A DNA stretch of 64,000 bases from Symsagittifera roscoffensis (GCF_963678635.1 NC_087067.1:12135716-12199715); one strand, 5' to 3'. Positions 21,161-32,855 are shown, numbered from the stretch's first letter. Notes: generated by a model not told the origin, from the letters alone. Numbers and translations: made by a program.

Positions 21161-24034
21161 CTAGACTGTTGAATATTTTAACAGTTGTTTTGCTAGTTTG
21201 TCAAATTCGATTTGTGTAACTTGCGAGTGTTCAAAGTTAAACATCGTTAAAAAATGTTGTTGTTCTTTTGTGTAATTTGTTATATTGAATGTTGGTTTAA
21301 AATATGGTTTTTTTGTGAAATAATCTGTGTTCCTCTTTTCATTGCTTATTATGTTATATATGGATAGTTCCTCGTTAAGAATTGTGGATTGACAAATATC
21401 TAATAATTGGAGTATATTATTCAAGGGGTATATTGGAGTATATGCTTTTTCATGTACGGGTGATATTGTAGCGTTTGTTTCGCAATATCCTAAAAGTCCT
21501 AAGGGTAATGTTACTTGATACGGTGTATTGTTATACACATGTAAGGGAATGATGTCTGAATTCGTATTTTTTAAATATTTTTTAGATGAAATCGTGATTT
21601 TGAAAAACTTTTGAATAGGTTTAAACTCAAAGTCTGACATAAAGAGTTGTTGTTTATTTTGACTTTTATTATATTGGTGAACTTGTTTTATTGAAAAGTT
21701 ATATATTTTTCCTGATAGTGGTTTCAGGTGTTTCCGTTGTTGGTTATAAATTGGATAAAATTTTGAAAAGTATGGTGGTTGTTTTTTTAATCTTTGACAA
21801 AATGTTAGAGCTGTATTTTTTGTTATTGTGTACTTATCTTTGATTAGTATTTTACTATTCAAGATGTTGATTGTTGGTATATATTTAGATATAAATGGTA
21901 TACCAAGGATATTGTGTTTAATATCAGTGATATGAAATATTTGTTTAAATGGTTTGTTTAGAATTTTATTTTGCTCCATTGTTCTTGTGGGGAGGAGGAA
22001 TAATTGGACTTTTCCATAATTTACTAATGTTGATCCTTGTGCTGTTGCTAGTTTACTAGAGGTTGCAAGAGGCGTTAATTTTGGATGTAATGATTTGATT
22101 TCATTCACTGTGGGAATGTTAATTATGTTTGATTCTGCTCCTGAATCAATTAAAAAATCAATTTCAAGATCTGGTGGTTGAAATTCTTTGTTTCTTGGAC
22201 TTTCTAAGAAAAATGGTATTGTCCAAATTTTTTCTCTGGGTTGTTCTTTTTGTATATTTTGATAAATATGATTTGTGTTTAAACATTTTGTTTTGTCATT
22301 TTCAATGGGTTTATTTACCGTGTTAATTTTGTTTATTTCTTGTGCAGTTTGTGTAGTATTGATGGGTTCAATATAATAATTGTGAAGGAGTTCCAATTGA
22401 TTTTCATATATATGTGATGTAAAAGGTTGTTCATATATAATAGGTTCGTAGTCGTTTTCGACTGTTATCATATTTACGGAGATGGTATTTTCTGTATCAC
22501 TTTCTGTGTCTGATGATCCACAGTTTATTTGATTTAGTTGTAGTTCGTTATTTCCTGTGTCATCAATACCTGGGGGGTCTGATGTTGTTTCTTCATTTGA
22601 CTGTACTTGATTAATAATTCTTTGATGTTTTGGTGTACTACTTTTGTATCGATGTTTAGAATTATTATAATGGTTATTATTCCTATGTGGTGATTGGGAA
22701 TAATTTCTATATTGATTATTATAACTTGAATTTCGATTTTGTGAATTATTCCGTGATCTGTTTTGATAATTGTCATTTAGTCTGTGATAGTTTGATCTGT
22801 TATATGAGTTATTTCTTGATCGATTGTTCGGGTAATTCTGATTTCGATTGTTCGAATAACTTCTATTTCGATTATGTGAATAGTTTCTATTTCTGTTATA
22901 TGATGAGTGTCGTGATTGATTATTGGAATAGTGTTTATTTCTTGGGTTTGATTGGGAATTGGATCTAGAAACAAATTGTGTTGCATTTGAATTTGATCTC
23001 GTATAGTTATTTCGACTATTTGATCGATTATAATGATTTTGTGGAGAATTCTGTGTATTTCTTCGTTCTGGTGATCTTCCTCTATAACTTGAGTTCAATG
23101 GTGATTGATTCCTTGTGTAATTGGTATTGTTCGGAAGTGGTTTTCCTGAACTGTTGTTACTGTATACATTTTTGTTTGGTAAATTTTGATCTTTCTTCAT
23201 ATATTGATAGAATGATTTATTTGGTTCTTTATACTTTTGAGGTTTGTTTTGGTTATCTTGTTGTTTTTGTCTACATTCGGAAATACTATGTCCGTATCGT
23301 CGGCAATAATTACACCATTTTTTGAAAGATTGTTTGCCTTTAAAATTTGGGTGTTTTTCATAAATATTTAGTATTTCAGTGATTTTTTCAACTAGGTCTG
23401 TATCTGATTCCTGTATGTTATTGATATGTGTAGTGTTTGTTTCAATTCGATTAACATATTGTAGTTTTAGATTTTCTGTTTCTTCAAGTTTTATTATGAT
23501 TTCCGCTTGCTCTAGTTTGTCTACTAGTTTTCGAAAATCTAAATCTGGCTCTCGAATTGAAGAAGGATGAGATGCTCTCTTTTTTATTGCTATTTTCCTT
23601 AATTGAGGTGTTAAGGTCATCTTTAAAATTTCTGTCATTTTTGTGTTTTTATAGTCATGTGTATTTAATGAATATGCTTTTTGAACTAGTGTTTCGATAC
23701 GTACTGCTAATTGTTTGATGGTTTCATTTGGTAATCTGCGAATTTCATTACATAAAACTCTTTGGTGTTGTTTATTTTTTTCGGAGTCAAACATTTTTGA
23801 AAATTCTTGTGTAAATCTTTTCCAGTCTGATTTTATTTCTATAGGTAATGCTGAAAACCATTTTTGAGCTGCGCCATCTATGGTTGTTTGTATCAACGCT
23901 GTGCGTCGATGTATCCAATTTTGATGTAGTGGTGTATTAATTGGTTCAGGTCTTATATTTAAAATTAAATTTGCCGTTACTGCAATTAAATAATCTTCTA
24001 CAGAATATTCAGGGTCTGTTCCTGTGAATACCAT
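21161..24034 (-). CDS. gag-pro: gag-protease polyprotein, copy 2, intact 957 aa
   Basis: Structural and processing polyprotein of the AT-rich element. Residues ~1-190 form a Ty3-type capsid region (AAQKWFSALPIEIKSDWKRF). At ~237-250 there is a CCHC zinc knuckle WCNYCRRYGHSISEC (C-x2-C-x4-H-x4-C) for RNA binding. A long Asn/Ser/Arg-rich stretch follows (~270-490), then acidic sequence. Next is a retropepsin with active site FLIDSGAESN near residue 630 and ILGIPF further on. It ends ...LLKYSTV then TAG, after which RT continues in the same frame. Start chosen at MVFTGTDPEYS. The only full-length undamaged gag in the element; copy 1 has a frameshift. Confidence 0.88.
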   Translation of the reverse strand: MVFTGTDPEYSVEDYLIAVTANLILNIRPEPINTPLHQNWIHRRTALIQTTIDGAAQKWFSALPIEIKSDWKRFTQEFSKMFDSEKNKQHQRVLCNEIRRLPNETIKQLAVRIETLVQKAYSLNTHDYKNTKMTEILKMTLTPQLRKIAIKKRASHPSSIREPDLDFRKLVDKLEQAEIIIKLEETENLKLQYVNRIETNTTHINNIQESDTDLVEKITEILNIYEKHPNFKGKQSFKKWCNYCRRYGHSISECRQKQQDNQNKPQKYKEPNKSFYQYMKKDQNLPNKNVYSNNSSGKPLPNNTNYTRNQSPLNSSYRGRSPERRNTQNSPQNHYNRSNSRNNYTRSNSNATQFVSRSNSQSNPRNKHYSNNQSRHSSYNRNRNYSHNRNRSYSNNRNQNYPNNRSRNNSYNRSNYHRLNDNYQNRSRNNSQNRNSSYNNQYRNYSQSPHRNNNHYNNSKHRYKSSTPKHQRIINQVQSNEETTSDPPGIDDTGNNELQLNQINCGSSDTESDTENTISVNMITVENDYEPIIYEQPFTSHIYENQLELLHNYYIEPINTTQTAQEINKINTVNKPIENDKTKCLNTNHIYQNIQKEQPREKIWTIPFFLESPRNKEFQPPDLEIDFLIDSGAESNIINIPTVNEIKSLHPKLTPLATSSKLATAQGSTLVNYGKVQLFLLPTRTMEQNKILNKPFKQIFHITDIKHNILGIPFISKYIPTINILNSKILIKDKYTITKNTALTFCQRLKKQPPYFSKFYPIYNQQRKHLKPLSGKIYNFSIKQVHQYNKSQNKQQLFMSDFEFKPIQKFFKITISSKKYLKNTNSDIIPLHVYNNTPYQVTLPLGLLGYCETNATISPVHEKAYTPIYPLNNILQLLDICQSTILNEELSIYNIISNEKRNTDYFTKKPYFKPTFNITNYTKEQQHFLTMFNFEHSQVTQIEFDKLAKQLLKYSTV

Positions 24035-24099
24035 TAGTGGTTTATTTGATGTTATTGATGATCATATTGATTATTGATTCATAAGGTATGGATTCATTG

Positions 24100-24650
24100 T
24101 CATCTGTAGTGATTCTGCGGCATTTGGCATTTCCGAAAAATTTGAAAGTTGATTTTTTTTGTTATTTCGTGTTGTTGAAGGTAATATGGGAGTGGTATTT
24201 CATTTTGCATTTGAGTTGGTTGATATGAGTGCATAGTCATTGGGTTTTGTGGTTGAATTGGTTGAAAAGATTGTGTATTAGTTGGATTTGGCATATGTAT
24301 TGGTTGTTGATTTCGTGTATCTGTTGGGTTTGGAGAAAAAATTCTATTATATTTATGAGGTCGTCGCGATCCTTTTTTGCGATATTCTTGGGTATATGGT
24401 GAAAAAATGTCTGGTTGTAAATAATCATCATCAGATGATAAGTATTCCGTATAATGAGGTGCTTGCTTTTTATTTTTATTTTGTTGAATTTTCACTATGA
24501 TCCTGTGGAGGATGTGAATTAGTCCGAAAATTTACTGATTTGGTTGTTGTCATTGGGTTATCCCAATAGTGAGAACATGCATGATTATTATTAGTTTTTC
24601 GTGGGGGATAGTTTGTTTTTGACGAATGTGCATAATTATAATTGTGCTCT
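24100..24650 (-). pseudogene. Partial ORF B, copy 2
   Basis: Corresponds to the C-terminal third of ORF B (29007-30752). The 131-residue frame (24100-24495) reads through the position where copy 1 has a stop (Gln codon here). Upstream, an indel around the AAAATAAAAATAAAAAG run shifts the frame. At about 24650 the sequence switches abruptly to RNase H/linker sequence of copy 1 at a shared CTGCAA. Confidence 0.7.
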
Positions 24651-26078
24651 GCAAGGTAAAAATTTTATATTTTTAGGTATTTCAACTGTAGTTTTTCGTG
24701 TAAGTAATTCAGGTGGTGTATTTCGACTTAATGTATCTGGTAATGCAAGATTCTTTCCTGCTGTCCAAACTATATGTAAGTTTGGAAATTTCATTAGAAT
24801 TAATTGAAATCTATAAACTCGGTGATTTGGATTTGACTTTTGTGTAAAGAGAAAAATGATTGGTTTATGATCTGTGAATAGAACTGTTGGATGTTTTGAT
24901 CCAAGTATCAGAAATTCATATTCTGTAAGTGTATAAATTATAGCTGTACATTCTCTCATTAGAGTTGAGAGTCGTAGCTCTGCTTGAGTGAATAATCGGG
25001 AATTTGCCGATATAAGGTTCATTTTATTTGTACCACTGTGTGATTGTAGTAATGCTGCGCCGATGTCAAAATTTGAAGCATCGCACATTGCATAGAATGG
25101 TTGATTTGGATCTGGGATTGTGTTTGAAATTTGTTCAGTTAAAAGTTTTTTAATTTCTTCAAATCGTGTTTGATGTTCAGTGGTCCATTCAAAATTATTT
25201 TGTTGTCTGAGGATATTATAGAATGGTCTTAAATATAATTGCATTTTGTAAACGTACTTGCTTAAGAAATTTAACATTCCAAGGAACTCTTGGATTTTCT
25301 TTTTGTTTGTTGGTGGTTGAAGTTTTTGAATAGCATCAATGCGTGATTTTAATGGAGTGATTGTGTTTCTTTCTATATTATGTCCTAAAAATTTAACTCG
25401 TGTTAAAAAGAAGTGTGATTTATCGGGGGCGGCCTTCAGATTTTCGTTCTGAAGTATTTTATGATAGTGTTTTAAAACTGTAAACATTTCTTCTTTTGTC
25501 TGTGATTGCATAAAAACATCGTCTAAATAGGTGATTGCGTTTTTCTTAAGTATTAGTGGTCTAAAAATTTTGCTCATAAAAGCTGAAAATGCTGCTGGTC
25601 CTATGGATATTCCATAAAATAGGCAGTTGAATTCATATTGCTGATTTCCAATAACAAATTGTGTTAAACGTCGTGATTGTTAATCTAGTGGCATTTGATT
25701 GTATGCACTATTCATATCTGCGGTTGTAAAGTATTTTCCGTTTATTTTTGTTAAAATAACTTGTATTGGTTCAATAGGCCAATTGCATTTTGATTCGTCT
25801 ATTAGTGAATTGAGATATCTAGCGTCTAAAACTATTTTTAATGATTCTCCTTTTGCTAGGATTATAACAGGGTTAATAAATGTGTTACCTTTTGGTTGTT
25901 CTTCTTTATTTACTGGTGAGATAATTTTGTATTGTTCTAAAATATCCAGTAATCTATTTACCTTATCGTGTAAATGAATTGGTACTTTACTTGCTCTTTG
26001 TTTTTTGAAAACTGCGTCAGGTTTTAACAGGAGATGTAGTGATGAACTGATTTTCCCAACATCAAATTTTGATGTTGC
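24650..26078 (-). pseudogene. pol: RT-RNase H copy 1, truncated
   Basis: Follows the TAG at 26076-26078. Contains LDARYLNSL, DMNSAYNQMPL, then TAA at 25680-25682 (same nonsense change as copy 3), YLDDVFMQ and RNase H blocks. It stops after PKNIKF, where it runs into ORF B of copy 2. Linker and integrase are missing. It shares ILKKN and VLKHYH with copy 3, against ILRKN and VLEHYH in copy 2. Confidence 0.8.
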
Positions 26079-28941
26079 CTAGACTGTTGAATATTTTAAC
26101 AGTTGTTTTGCTAGTTTGTCAAATTCGATTTGTGTAACTTGCGAGTGTTCAAAGTTAAACATCGTTAAAAAATGTTGTTGTTCTTTTGTGTAATTTTTTA
26201 TATTGAATGTTGGTTTAAAATATGGTGTTTTTGTGAAATAATCTGTGTTCCTCTTTTCATTGCTTATTATGTTATATATGGATAGTTCCTCGTTAAGAAT
26301 TGTGGATTGACAAATATCTAATAATTGGAGTATATTATTCACGCGGTATGCTTTTTCATGTACGGGTGATATTGTAGCGTTTGTTTCGCAATATCCTAAA
26401 AGTCCAAAGAGTAATGTTACTTGATACGGTGTATTGTTATACACATGTAGCAAAATGATGTCTGAATTCGTATTTTTTAAATATTTTATAGATGAAATCG
26501 TGATTTTGAAAAACTTATGAATAGGTTTAAACTCAAAGTCTGACATAAAGAGTTGTTGTTTATTTTGACTTTTATCATATTGGTGAACTTGTTTTATTGA
26601 AAAGTTATATAGATTTCCTGATAGTGGTTTCAGGTGTTTCCGTTGTTGGTTATAAATTGGATAAAATTTTGAAAAGAATGGTGGTTGTTTATTTAATCTT
26701 TGAAAAAATGTTAGAGCTGTATTTTTTGTTTTTGTGTACTTATCTTTGATTAATATTTTACTATTCAAGATGTTGATTGTTGGTGTATATTTAGATATAA
26801 ATGGTATACCAATGATATTGTGTTTAATATCAGTGATATGAAATATTTGTTTAAATGGTTTGTTTAGAATTTTATTTTGCTCCATTGTTCTTGTGGGGAA
26901 GAGGAATAATTGGACTTTTCCATAATTTACTAATGTTGATCCTTGTGCTGTTGCTAGTTTACTAGAGGTTGCAAGAGACGTTAATTTTGGATGTAAGGAT
27001 TTGATTTCATTCCATGTGGGAATGTTAATTATGTTTGATTCTGCTCCTGAATCAATTAAAAAATCAATTTCAAGATCTGGTGGTTGAAATTCTTTGTTTC
27101 TTGGACTTTCTAAGAGAAATGGTATTGTCCAAATTTTTTCTCTGGGTTTTTTTTTTTTGTATATTTTGATAAATATGATTTGTGTTTAAACATTTTGTTT
27201 TGTCATTTTCAATGGGTTTATTTACTGTGTTAATTTCGTTTATTTCTTGTGCAGTTTGTGTAGTATTGATGGGTTCAATATAATAATTGTGAAGGAGTTT
27301 CAATTGATTTTCATATAAATGTGATGTAAAAGGTTGTTCATATATAATAGGTTCGTAGTCGTTTTTGACTGTTATCATATTTACGGAGATAGTATTTTCT
27401 GTATCACTTTCTGTGTCTGATGATCCACAGTTTATTTGATTTAGTTGTAGTTCGTTATTTCCTGTGTCATCAATACCTGGGGGGTCTGATGTTGTTTCTT
27501 CATTTGACTGTACTTGATTAGTATGTCTTTGATGTTTTGGTGTACTACTTTTGTATCGATGTTTAGAATTATTATAATGGTTATTATTCCTATGTGGTGA
27601 TTGGGAATAATTTCTATATTGATTATTATAACTTGAATTTCGATTTTGTGAATTATTCCGTGATCTTTTTTGATAATTGTCATTTGGTCTGTGATAGTTT
27701 GATCTGTTATATGAGTTATTTCTTGATCGATTGTTCGGGTAATTCTGATTTCGATTGTTCGAATAACTTCTATTTCGATTATGTGAATAGTTTCTATTTC
27801 TGTTATATGATGAGTTTCGTGATTGATTATTGGAATAGTGTTTACTTCTTGGGTTTGATTGGGAATTGGATCTAGAAACAAATTGTGTTGCATTTGAATT
27901 TGATCTCGTATAGTTATTTTGACTATTTGATCGATTATAATGATTTTGTGGAGAATTCTGTGTATTTCTTCGTTCTGGTGATCTTCCTCTATAACTTGAG
28001 TTATATGGTGATTGATTCCTTGTGTAATTGGTGTTGTTCGGAAGTGGTTTTCCTGAACTGTTGTTACTGTATACATTTTTGTTTGGTAAATTTTGATCTT
28101 TCTTCATATATTGATAGAATGATTTATTTGGTTCTTTATACTTTTGAGGTTTGTTTTGGTTATCTTGTTGTTTTTGTCTACATTCGGAAATACTATGTCC
28201 GTATTGTCGGCAATAATTACACCATTTTTTGAAAGATGGTTTGCCTTTAAAATTTGGGTGTTTTTCATAAATATTTAGTATTTCAGTGATTTTTTCAACT
28301 AGGTCTGTATCTGATTCCTGTATGTTATTGATATGTGTAGTGTTTGTTTCAATTCGATTAACATATTGTAGTTTTAGATTTTCTGTTTCTTCAAGTTTCA
28401 TTGTGATTTCCGCTTGCTCTAGTTTGTCTGCTAGTTTTCGAAAATCTAAATCTGGCTCTCGAATTGAAGAAGGATGAGATGCTCTCTTTTTTATTGCTAT
28501 TTTCCTTAATTGAGGTGTTAAGGTCATCATTAAAATTTCTGTCATTTTTGTGTTTTTATAGTCATGTGTATTTAATGAATATGCTTTTCGAACTAGTGTT
28601 TCGATACGTACTGCTAATTGTTTGATGATTTCATTTGGTAATCTGCGAATTTCATTACATAAAACTCTTTGGTGTTGTTTATTTCTTTCGGAGTCAAACA
28701 TTTTTGAAAATTCTTGTGTAAATCTTTTCCAGTCTGATTTTATTTCTATAGGTAATACTGAAAACCATTTTTGAGCTGCGCCATCTAAGGTTGTTTGTAT
28801 CAACGCTGTGCGTCGATGTATCCACTTTTGATGTAGTGGTGTATTAATTGGTTCAGGTCCTATATTTAAAATTAAATTTGCCGTTACTGCATTTAAATAA
28901 TCTTCTACAGAATATTCAGGGTCTGTTCCTGTGAATACCAT
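26079..28941 (-). pseudogene. gag-pro: gag-protease copy 1, frameshifted
   Basis: Homologous throughout to 21161-24034. The capsid, zinc knuckle WCNYCRQYGHSISEC and Asn/Ser/Arg-rich region are open from 28941 to about 27150. An extra base in a run of T (plus strand, ~27147-27158) then shifts the frame, which ends at 27070. The protease part resumes in the original frame (protease active site near 27040; open frame listed from 26885) and ends at the shared TAG. It has several private substitutions in the protease tail, so it has drifted after duplication. Confidence 0.85.
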
Positions 28942-29006
28942 TAGTAGTTTATTTGATGTTATTGATGATCATATTGATTATTGATTCATAAGGTATGGAT
29001 TCATTG

Positions 29007-30752
29007 TCATCTGTAGTGATTCTGCGGCATTTGGCATTTCCGAAAAATTTGAAAGTTGATTTTTTTTGTTATTTCGTGTTGTTGAAGGTAATATGGGAGT
29101 GGTATTTCATTTTGCATTTGAGTTGGTTGATATGAGTGCATAGTCATTGGGTTTTGTGGTTGAATTGGTTGAAAAGATTGTGTATTAGTTGGATTTGGCA
29201 TATGTATTGGTTGTTAATTTCGTGTATCTGTTGGGTTTGTAGAAAAAATTCTATTATATGTATGAGGTCGTCGCGATCCTTGTTTGCGATATTCTTGGGT
29301 ATATGGTGCAAAAATTTCTGGTTGAAAATAATCATCATCAGATGATAAGTATTCCGTATGATGAGGTGCTTGCTTTTTATTTTGTTGAAAAAATGGATAG
29401 TTTTCACTACGATCCTGTGAAGGATGTAAATTTGTTTGAAAATTTACTGAATTAGTTTGTGCCATTGGGTTATCCCAGTTTCGAGATCTTGTATAGTTAT
29501 TAAAATTTTTTCGTGGGGGATAATTTGTTTTTGATGGATGTGTGTAATTATAATTATGTTCTGCAAAATTGTTTCTAGTGAACCTTTTACGTGTTTTTGA
29601 CGGTATTGTCATGGGTCTGTATGTTTGATAATCCATGTGTGAATATTTTGGAGCAACCGAAGGTTTAACGGTTGATTGTAAGGTTACTTCTGCCAGTGAA
29701 GTGTTTGTATTTTTTGGTGTTGTTAAATTTGGATCTATTGGTGAAATACTTTGTTGTGTAGTTGTTGTTGTTTGGACAAATTCTTCATTTATGAAGTGTG
29801 ATGGTGTTTGGATATCTTGTTGTGTAAGATTCCTAGTTCCATTAAGGTTTTCATTGTGTATGACGGTCGAATTTAAACTGTTATTTCGCGTATCAGGTAA
29901 AAATGTATTATAGTTTAATGGTGTTGCATCAATGGTTAGTGGTACTACTTTTACATAATCTCTTTGGTAAGATATTGTACTTATTGCTTGACTTGAGATT
30001 GATTGTGGGATATTTATAAATGCAGGATGAGACCATTCAGGGTCCCAAACGTAGTCTGACTGTTCTGTAATGGCATTATGGTCATTTGGATTTTGAGGTC
30101 TGAAATTTTTTCTTGCTTGTGAAATTAAGTCTATATTGTGTGTGAAATAATCTATTATAAACCATGCCAAAACGTTTTGTAAGTCATGTTTTGTGTGTTG
30201 TGAAACATCGTCTTTAGTGAAATTTTCTTTGGTTATATGTAGAAAAGTTGAAAATAATGTGCTTTCCTGTCGTACTTTTGTATGTTTGGATGTTTCAGTT
30301 GGTGAGATACTTTGAAATTCTGTTTTTTCTAATATAGAAATATAGGTATATATTATTGCAAAAACTTCGTTAGTGAATATGGAGTTTGCTCTTTGTGAAT
30401 TATGATATTGTATGCTTTTAATATATTCTAAGAATACTTTTGAAAATTCTAATTCAAGATCGTCTGTTTGTTTTACATATTTACGATGATTCGTATTTGG
30501 TGTGCTGAATTCTATGGTGTAGATTCCATATTGTTGTGTTAAATTACATATATCTTTCAGATAATGTTCAATAATTTGTCTTTTGATTTTTTTATCTGGG
30601 AATTCTGCTTTGCATGGGCTGATTCCGGGTTCAAACAAATTTACGAGTAAATTCTTGCAAAAATCATGTTGCCCTCTATTATCGGGTGCATCTATGAGGA
30701 AGGGGTAAACATCTTCGCCATCTGGACTATCGTCACTTTGAGTGTGGCTCAT
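29007..30752 (-). pseudogene. ORF B: unrecognised ~580-aa protein before gag, one stop
   Basis: Starts MSHTQSDDSPDGEDVYPF and overlaps ORF A by 20 bases. The main frame (29214-30752, 512 aa) ends at a TAA where copy 2 has CAA. The same frame continues to 29007, so one point mutation truncates it. Residues ~30-240 look folded and helical (DFCKNLLVNLFEP, EFSKVFLEYIKSI, VLAWFIIDYFTHNID). The remainder is Asn/Thr/Ser/Gln-rich, with basic patches like RNA-binding tails. It is not a known gag by motif, but its position and design (folded N-terminal half, basic disordered tail) suggest a structural or RNA-binding protein. Confidence 0.6.
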
Positions 30753-31194
30753 TTTTTTGTTTAATGACTGTTAATATATAATTATCGATGTGTCTAATTG
30801 GTTGATTCCAATTATACAAGTGTACTGGTTTGTGTTTATATTGCTTTTTTATTCTTCTTTTTCCTCTTTTTGATGAATTTGAAGTTGTTTCTGAATCGGA
30901 AAAATATATTTGATCGTGAATGGGACAATTTTTATCAATCGATTCTTTTAATTTGTAGAGTTCATCTAAATTGCTGGCTTCTGATTCTGAAAATGCGTTT
31001 CTATTTTTTGAAAATCTTTTTCGTGTGATTTGTCTTTGTTTATTTATTATTTTTCTTTTTATTGATAGTCGTTTTGTTCTAATGTATCCAACTGTTTGTG
31101 TATGAGGTGTGATTACAAGATCGTATTTTTGGTTATCTATCTCACAGTTGTGTAAAACGATTATTTGTTTATTTCCTATATTTTTGAATGACAT
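30733..31194 (-). CDS. ORF A: small basic 153-aa protein, first ORF of the element
   Basis: Starts MSFKNIGNKQIIVLHN. Residues ~45-65 are strongly basic (SIKRKIINKQRQITRKR), followed by an acidic/Ser stretch (SESEASNLDEL, SDSETTSNSS) and another basic patch (SKRGKRRIKKQYKHK). This alternation looks like a nuclear or RNA-binding regulatory protein, such as small regulators of complex retroviruses, but I see no specific family. Overlaps the ORF B start by 20 bases. Confidence 0.55.
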   Translation of the reverse strand: MSFKNIGNKQIIVLHNCEIDNQKYDLVITPHTQTVGYIRTKRLSIKRKIINKQRQITRKRFSKNRNAFSESEASNLDELYKLKESIDKNCPIHDQIYFSDSETTSNSSKRGKRRIKKQYKHKPVHLYNWNQPIRHIDNYILTVIKQKNEPHSK

Positions 31195-32429
31195 AAGGTT
31201 TCGGATGAGGGATGCAAAAAGTTGTTAGGTGATTTCTATTTTCTTAGACTGTTAGTCCTTACGATTTTTTGGTTAGCTTAACCTGGGTCTTCTTGTTCAG
31301 GGTTGGAGAGAAAAGTATATCGATTCCGAAGAATGACTTTTTACTTTCTCGTGGCTAGTCTAAGCTAAGGTGTTAACTTACTTAATCTTACTTAGGGGTA
31401 GTGATTGTGTTCAAGGGTTGGAGAATAGTAAATCGATCCACAAGGTTCAGGTATAATTAGAACGCAAGTAGTTCGTTAGATACTGTTTTAAACTTACTAA
31501 GTCTAAGATTTATCCTGGGTCTGGTAAGAGGAGGGTTCAAGTGAAGGATGAATAACCGAAGTTCTTCACTGTTTATCTTAATTTGAATGGTTAGTTTTAT
31601 TTAAAAATTTCTATTAATCTTGGGTCTTTTGGAAGGGTTGGATAGTGAATCGACGTTTGAGGTCGTTAGACACTTGCTAAGTGGGTGGGGGAGAACAAAA
31701 TTGTTCTTTTTGATCCAAGGATAGGCCTTGATGATCAAGTTTTAAATTTAGTGAAATAGAAAATTAATTAAGATCCTAGGATAAGCCTTGATGATCTGAT
31801 TTTAAAATTATGTGAATTTAAATTCAAAATGGTTTAAAATTATTTAAGAAAAAGATTTAGTATTTTAATAATATTAGTGAGCTTATGATTGCTGTTATGT
31901 TTAGGTGATGAAGCTGGGACAACAGATGATTTATGATTACTAACAATTTATTGTCATGCTACTAATTTTTCTTTTCATTTTCAATAAATATTTTTCAAAC
32001 ATGTTTTATATAAGACTGCAGAAATTAAGAAAACGATCTGAGATCTTTTTATCAATCGTTATTGTATATTAATAATTTTGTTTAGCGCCTGAAATGATCA
32101 TGAAGATTGACTTCAAAATTTTAAGTTTGCAAATGAAAATCTAAATTCATTGCTAATAAGATTCTAAATATAAAAGTTTGTGTTGGCTTTTGCCGTACAA
32201 TCATAAAACTATATGGTAAGTTTCTACTTTGTCGTATGTCGTCTCTTATTCGAGGTCTTCTTACAATTCCGGGTAGTTCTGTTATCGTTCGGAATATTGG
32301 CTCTGATCTATTGAGTCGTAGAGACATTTCGATTAAATTAATATCGTATAACATTTTAAAAATGTTTTGTCTAAATTCTAATCTATTTTTGGTTAAATCT
32401 AAGCTATTAAGGTCTTATTCGAGACTTAT
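31195..32429 (-). other. 5' leader of the AT-rich element with internal repeats
   Basis: About 1.2 kb without coding potential. It holds four imperfect repeats of a TGGGTCT...GGGTTGGA...AATCGA theme near 31270, 31405, 31513 and 31619. A pair of GATCC(A/T)AGGATA(G/A)GCCTTGATGAT repeats lies at about 31710 and 31772. Leaders of retroelements hold dimerisation, packaging and splice-donor sites; which of these the repeats serve is unknown. Confidence 0.5.
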
Positions 32430-32439
32430 GGTCGCACCA
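32430..32439 (-). promoter_or_regulatory. Primer binding site
   Basis: On the element strand TGGTGCGACC begins two bases after the CA end of the 5' LTR, the usual spacing. It would pair with a tRNA 3' end reading GGTCGCACCA. I cannot say which tRNA. Confidence 0.6.
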
Positions 32440-32441
32440 GA

Positions 32442-32851
32442 TGAGTTATGCCCGATGAGGTTAACTCATAGAGTAATTTCGGATAGGGCACACCGTCTGC
32501 TCGTCACGCCATCTTATTTTCGGCCGGATAGATTCGTGCAACTTCTTAGTCTAATACCGATCCTAATCTTACTCTTATACTTTCTAGTCTCAGGGTGTTT
32601 AACTAGTCTCTGCTAGGCTCAATAGATCTAGGGTATACTGGTTTGATGCGGCTGCTGAAGTTCTCTTGGAGAGACAACTAATTTCTAAGTTAAATTCAAA
32701 TCTCTCTGGTGCTGAAATTACAAGTAATTTCAGCACTTACAAATAAGTGGGTTGTTAGTTAGATGGATCATGATTGGTTAATATTAAATACTTTACAGTG
32801 GTAAAATATCTAATTTATCCAATCATAAAATATAGTTTAGATCAGGTTCCA
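32442..32851 (-). repeat. 5' LTR, 410 bp
   Basis: Full-length partner of 6714-7123, TG...CA ends, six differences by eye. Followed by TSD CTAA at 32852-32855. As the 5' LTR it should contain the promoter. The plus-strand frame 32236-32616 that crosses it is not a gene. Confidence 0.9.
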
Positions 32852-32855
32852 CTAA

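Larger units (their letters stand above)
6714..32851 (-). mobile_element. 26.1-kb Ty3-like LTR retrotransposon with three pol copies and an env remnant
   Basis: Both ends carry a 410-bp direct repeat starting TGAGTTATGCCC and ending GATCAGGTTCCA. The 4-bp target duplication CTAA lies outside (6710-6713 and 32852-32855). A PBS lies two bases inside the right LTR and every pol frame is on the minus strand, so the right LTR is the 5' LTR. The coding order is ORF A, ORF B, gag, PR, RT, RH, then a partial second set, then PR-RT-RH-IN, ORF C, env, ORF D and ORF E. Without the two internal duplications it would be about 19 kb, long for the group. RT motif YLDD, RNase H after RT, and IN last fit Ty3/gypsy (Metaviridae). 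Stops, frameshifts and a damaged integrase make this copy non-autonomous. Confidence 0.9.

Noticed and set aside
22687-23325. Plus-strand Tyr/Asp/Phe-rich frames, repeated at 27594-28232
   Set aside because: Complement of the Asn/Ser/Arg-rich part of gag; codon bias of the real frame creates them.
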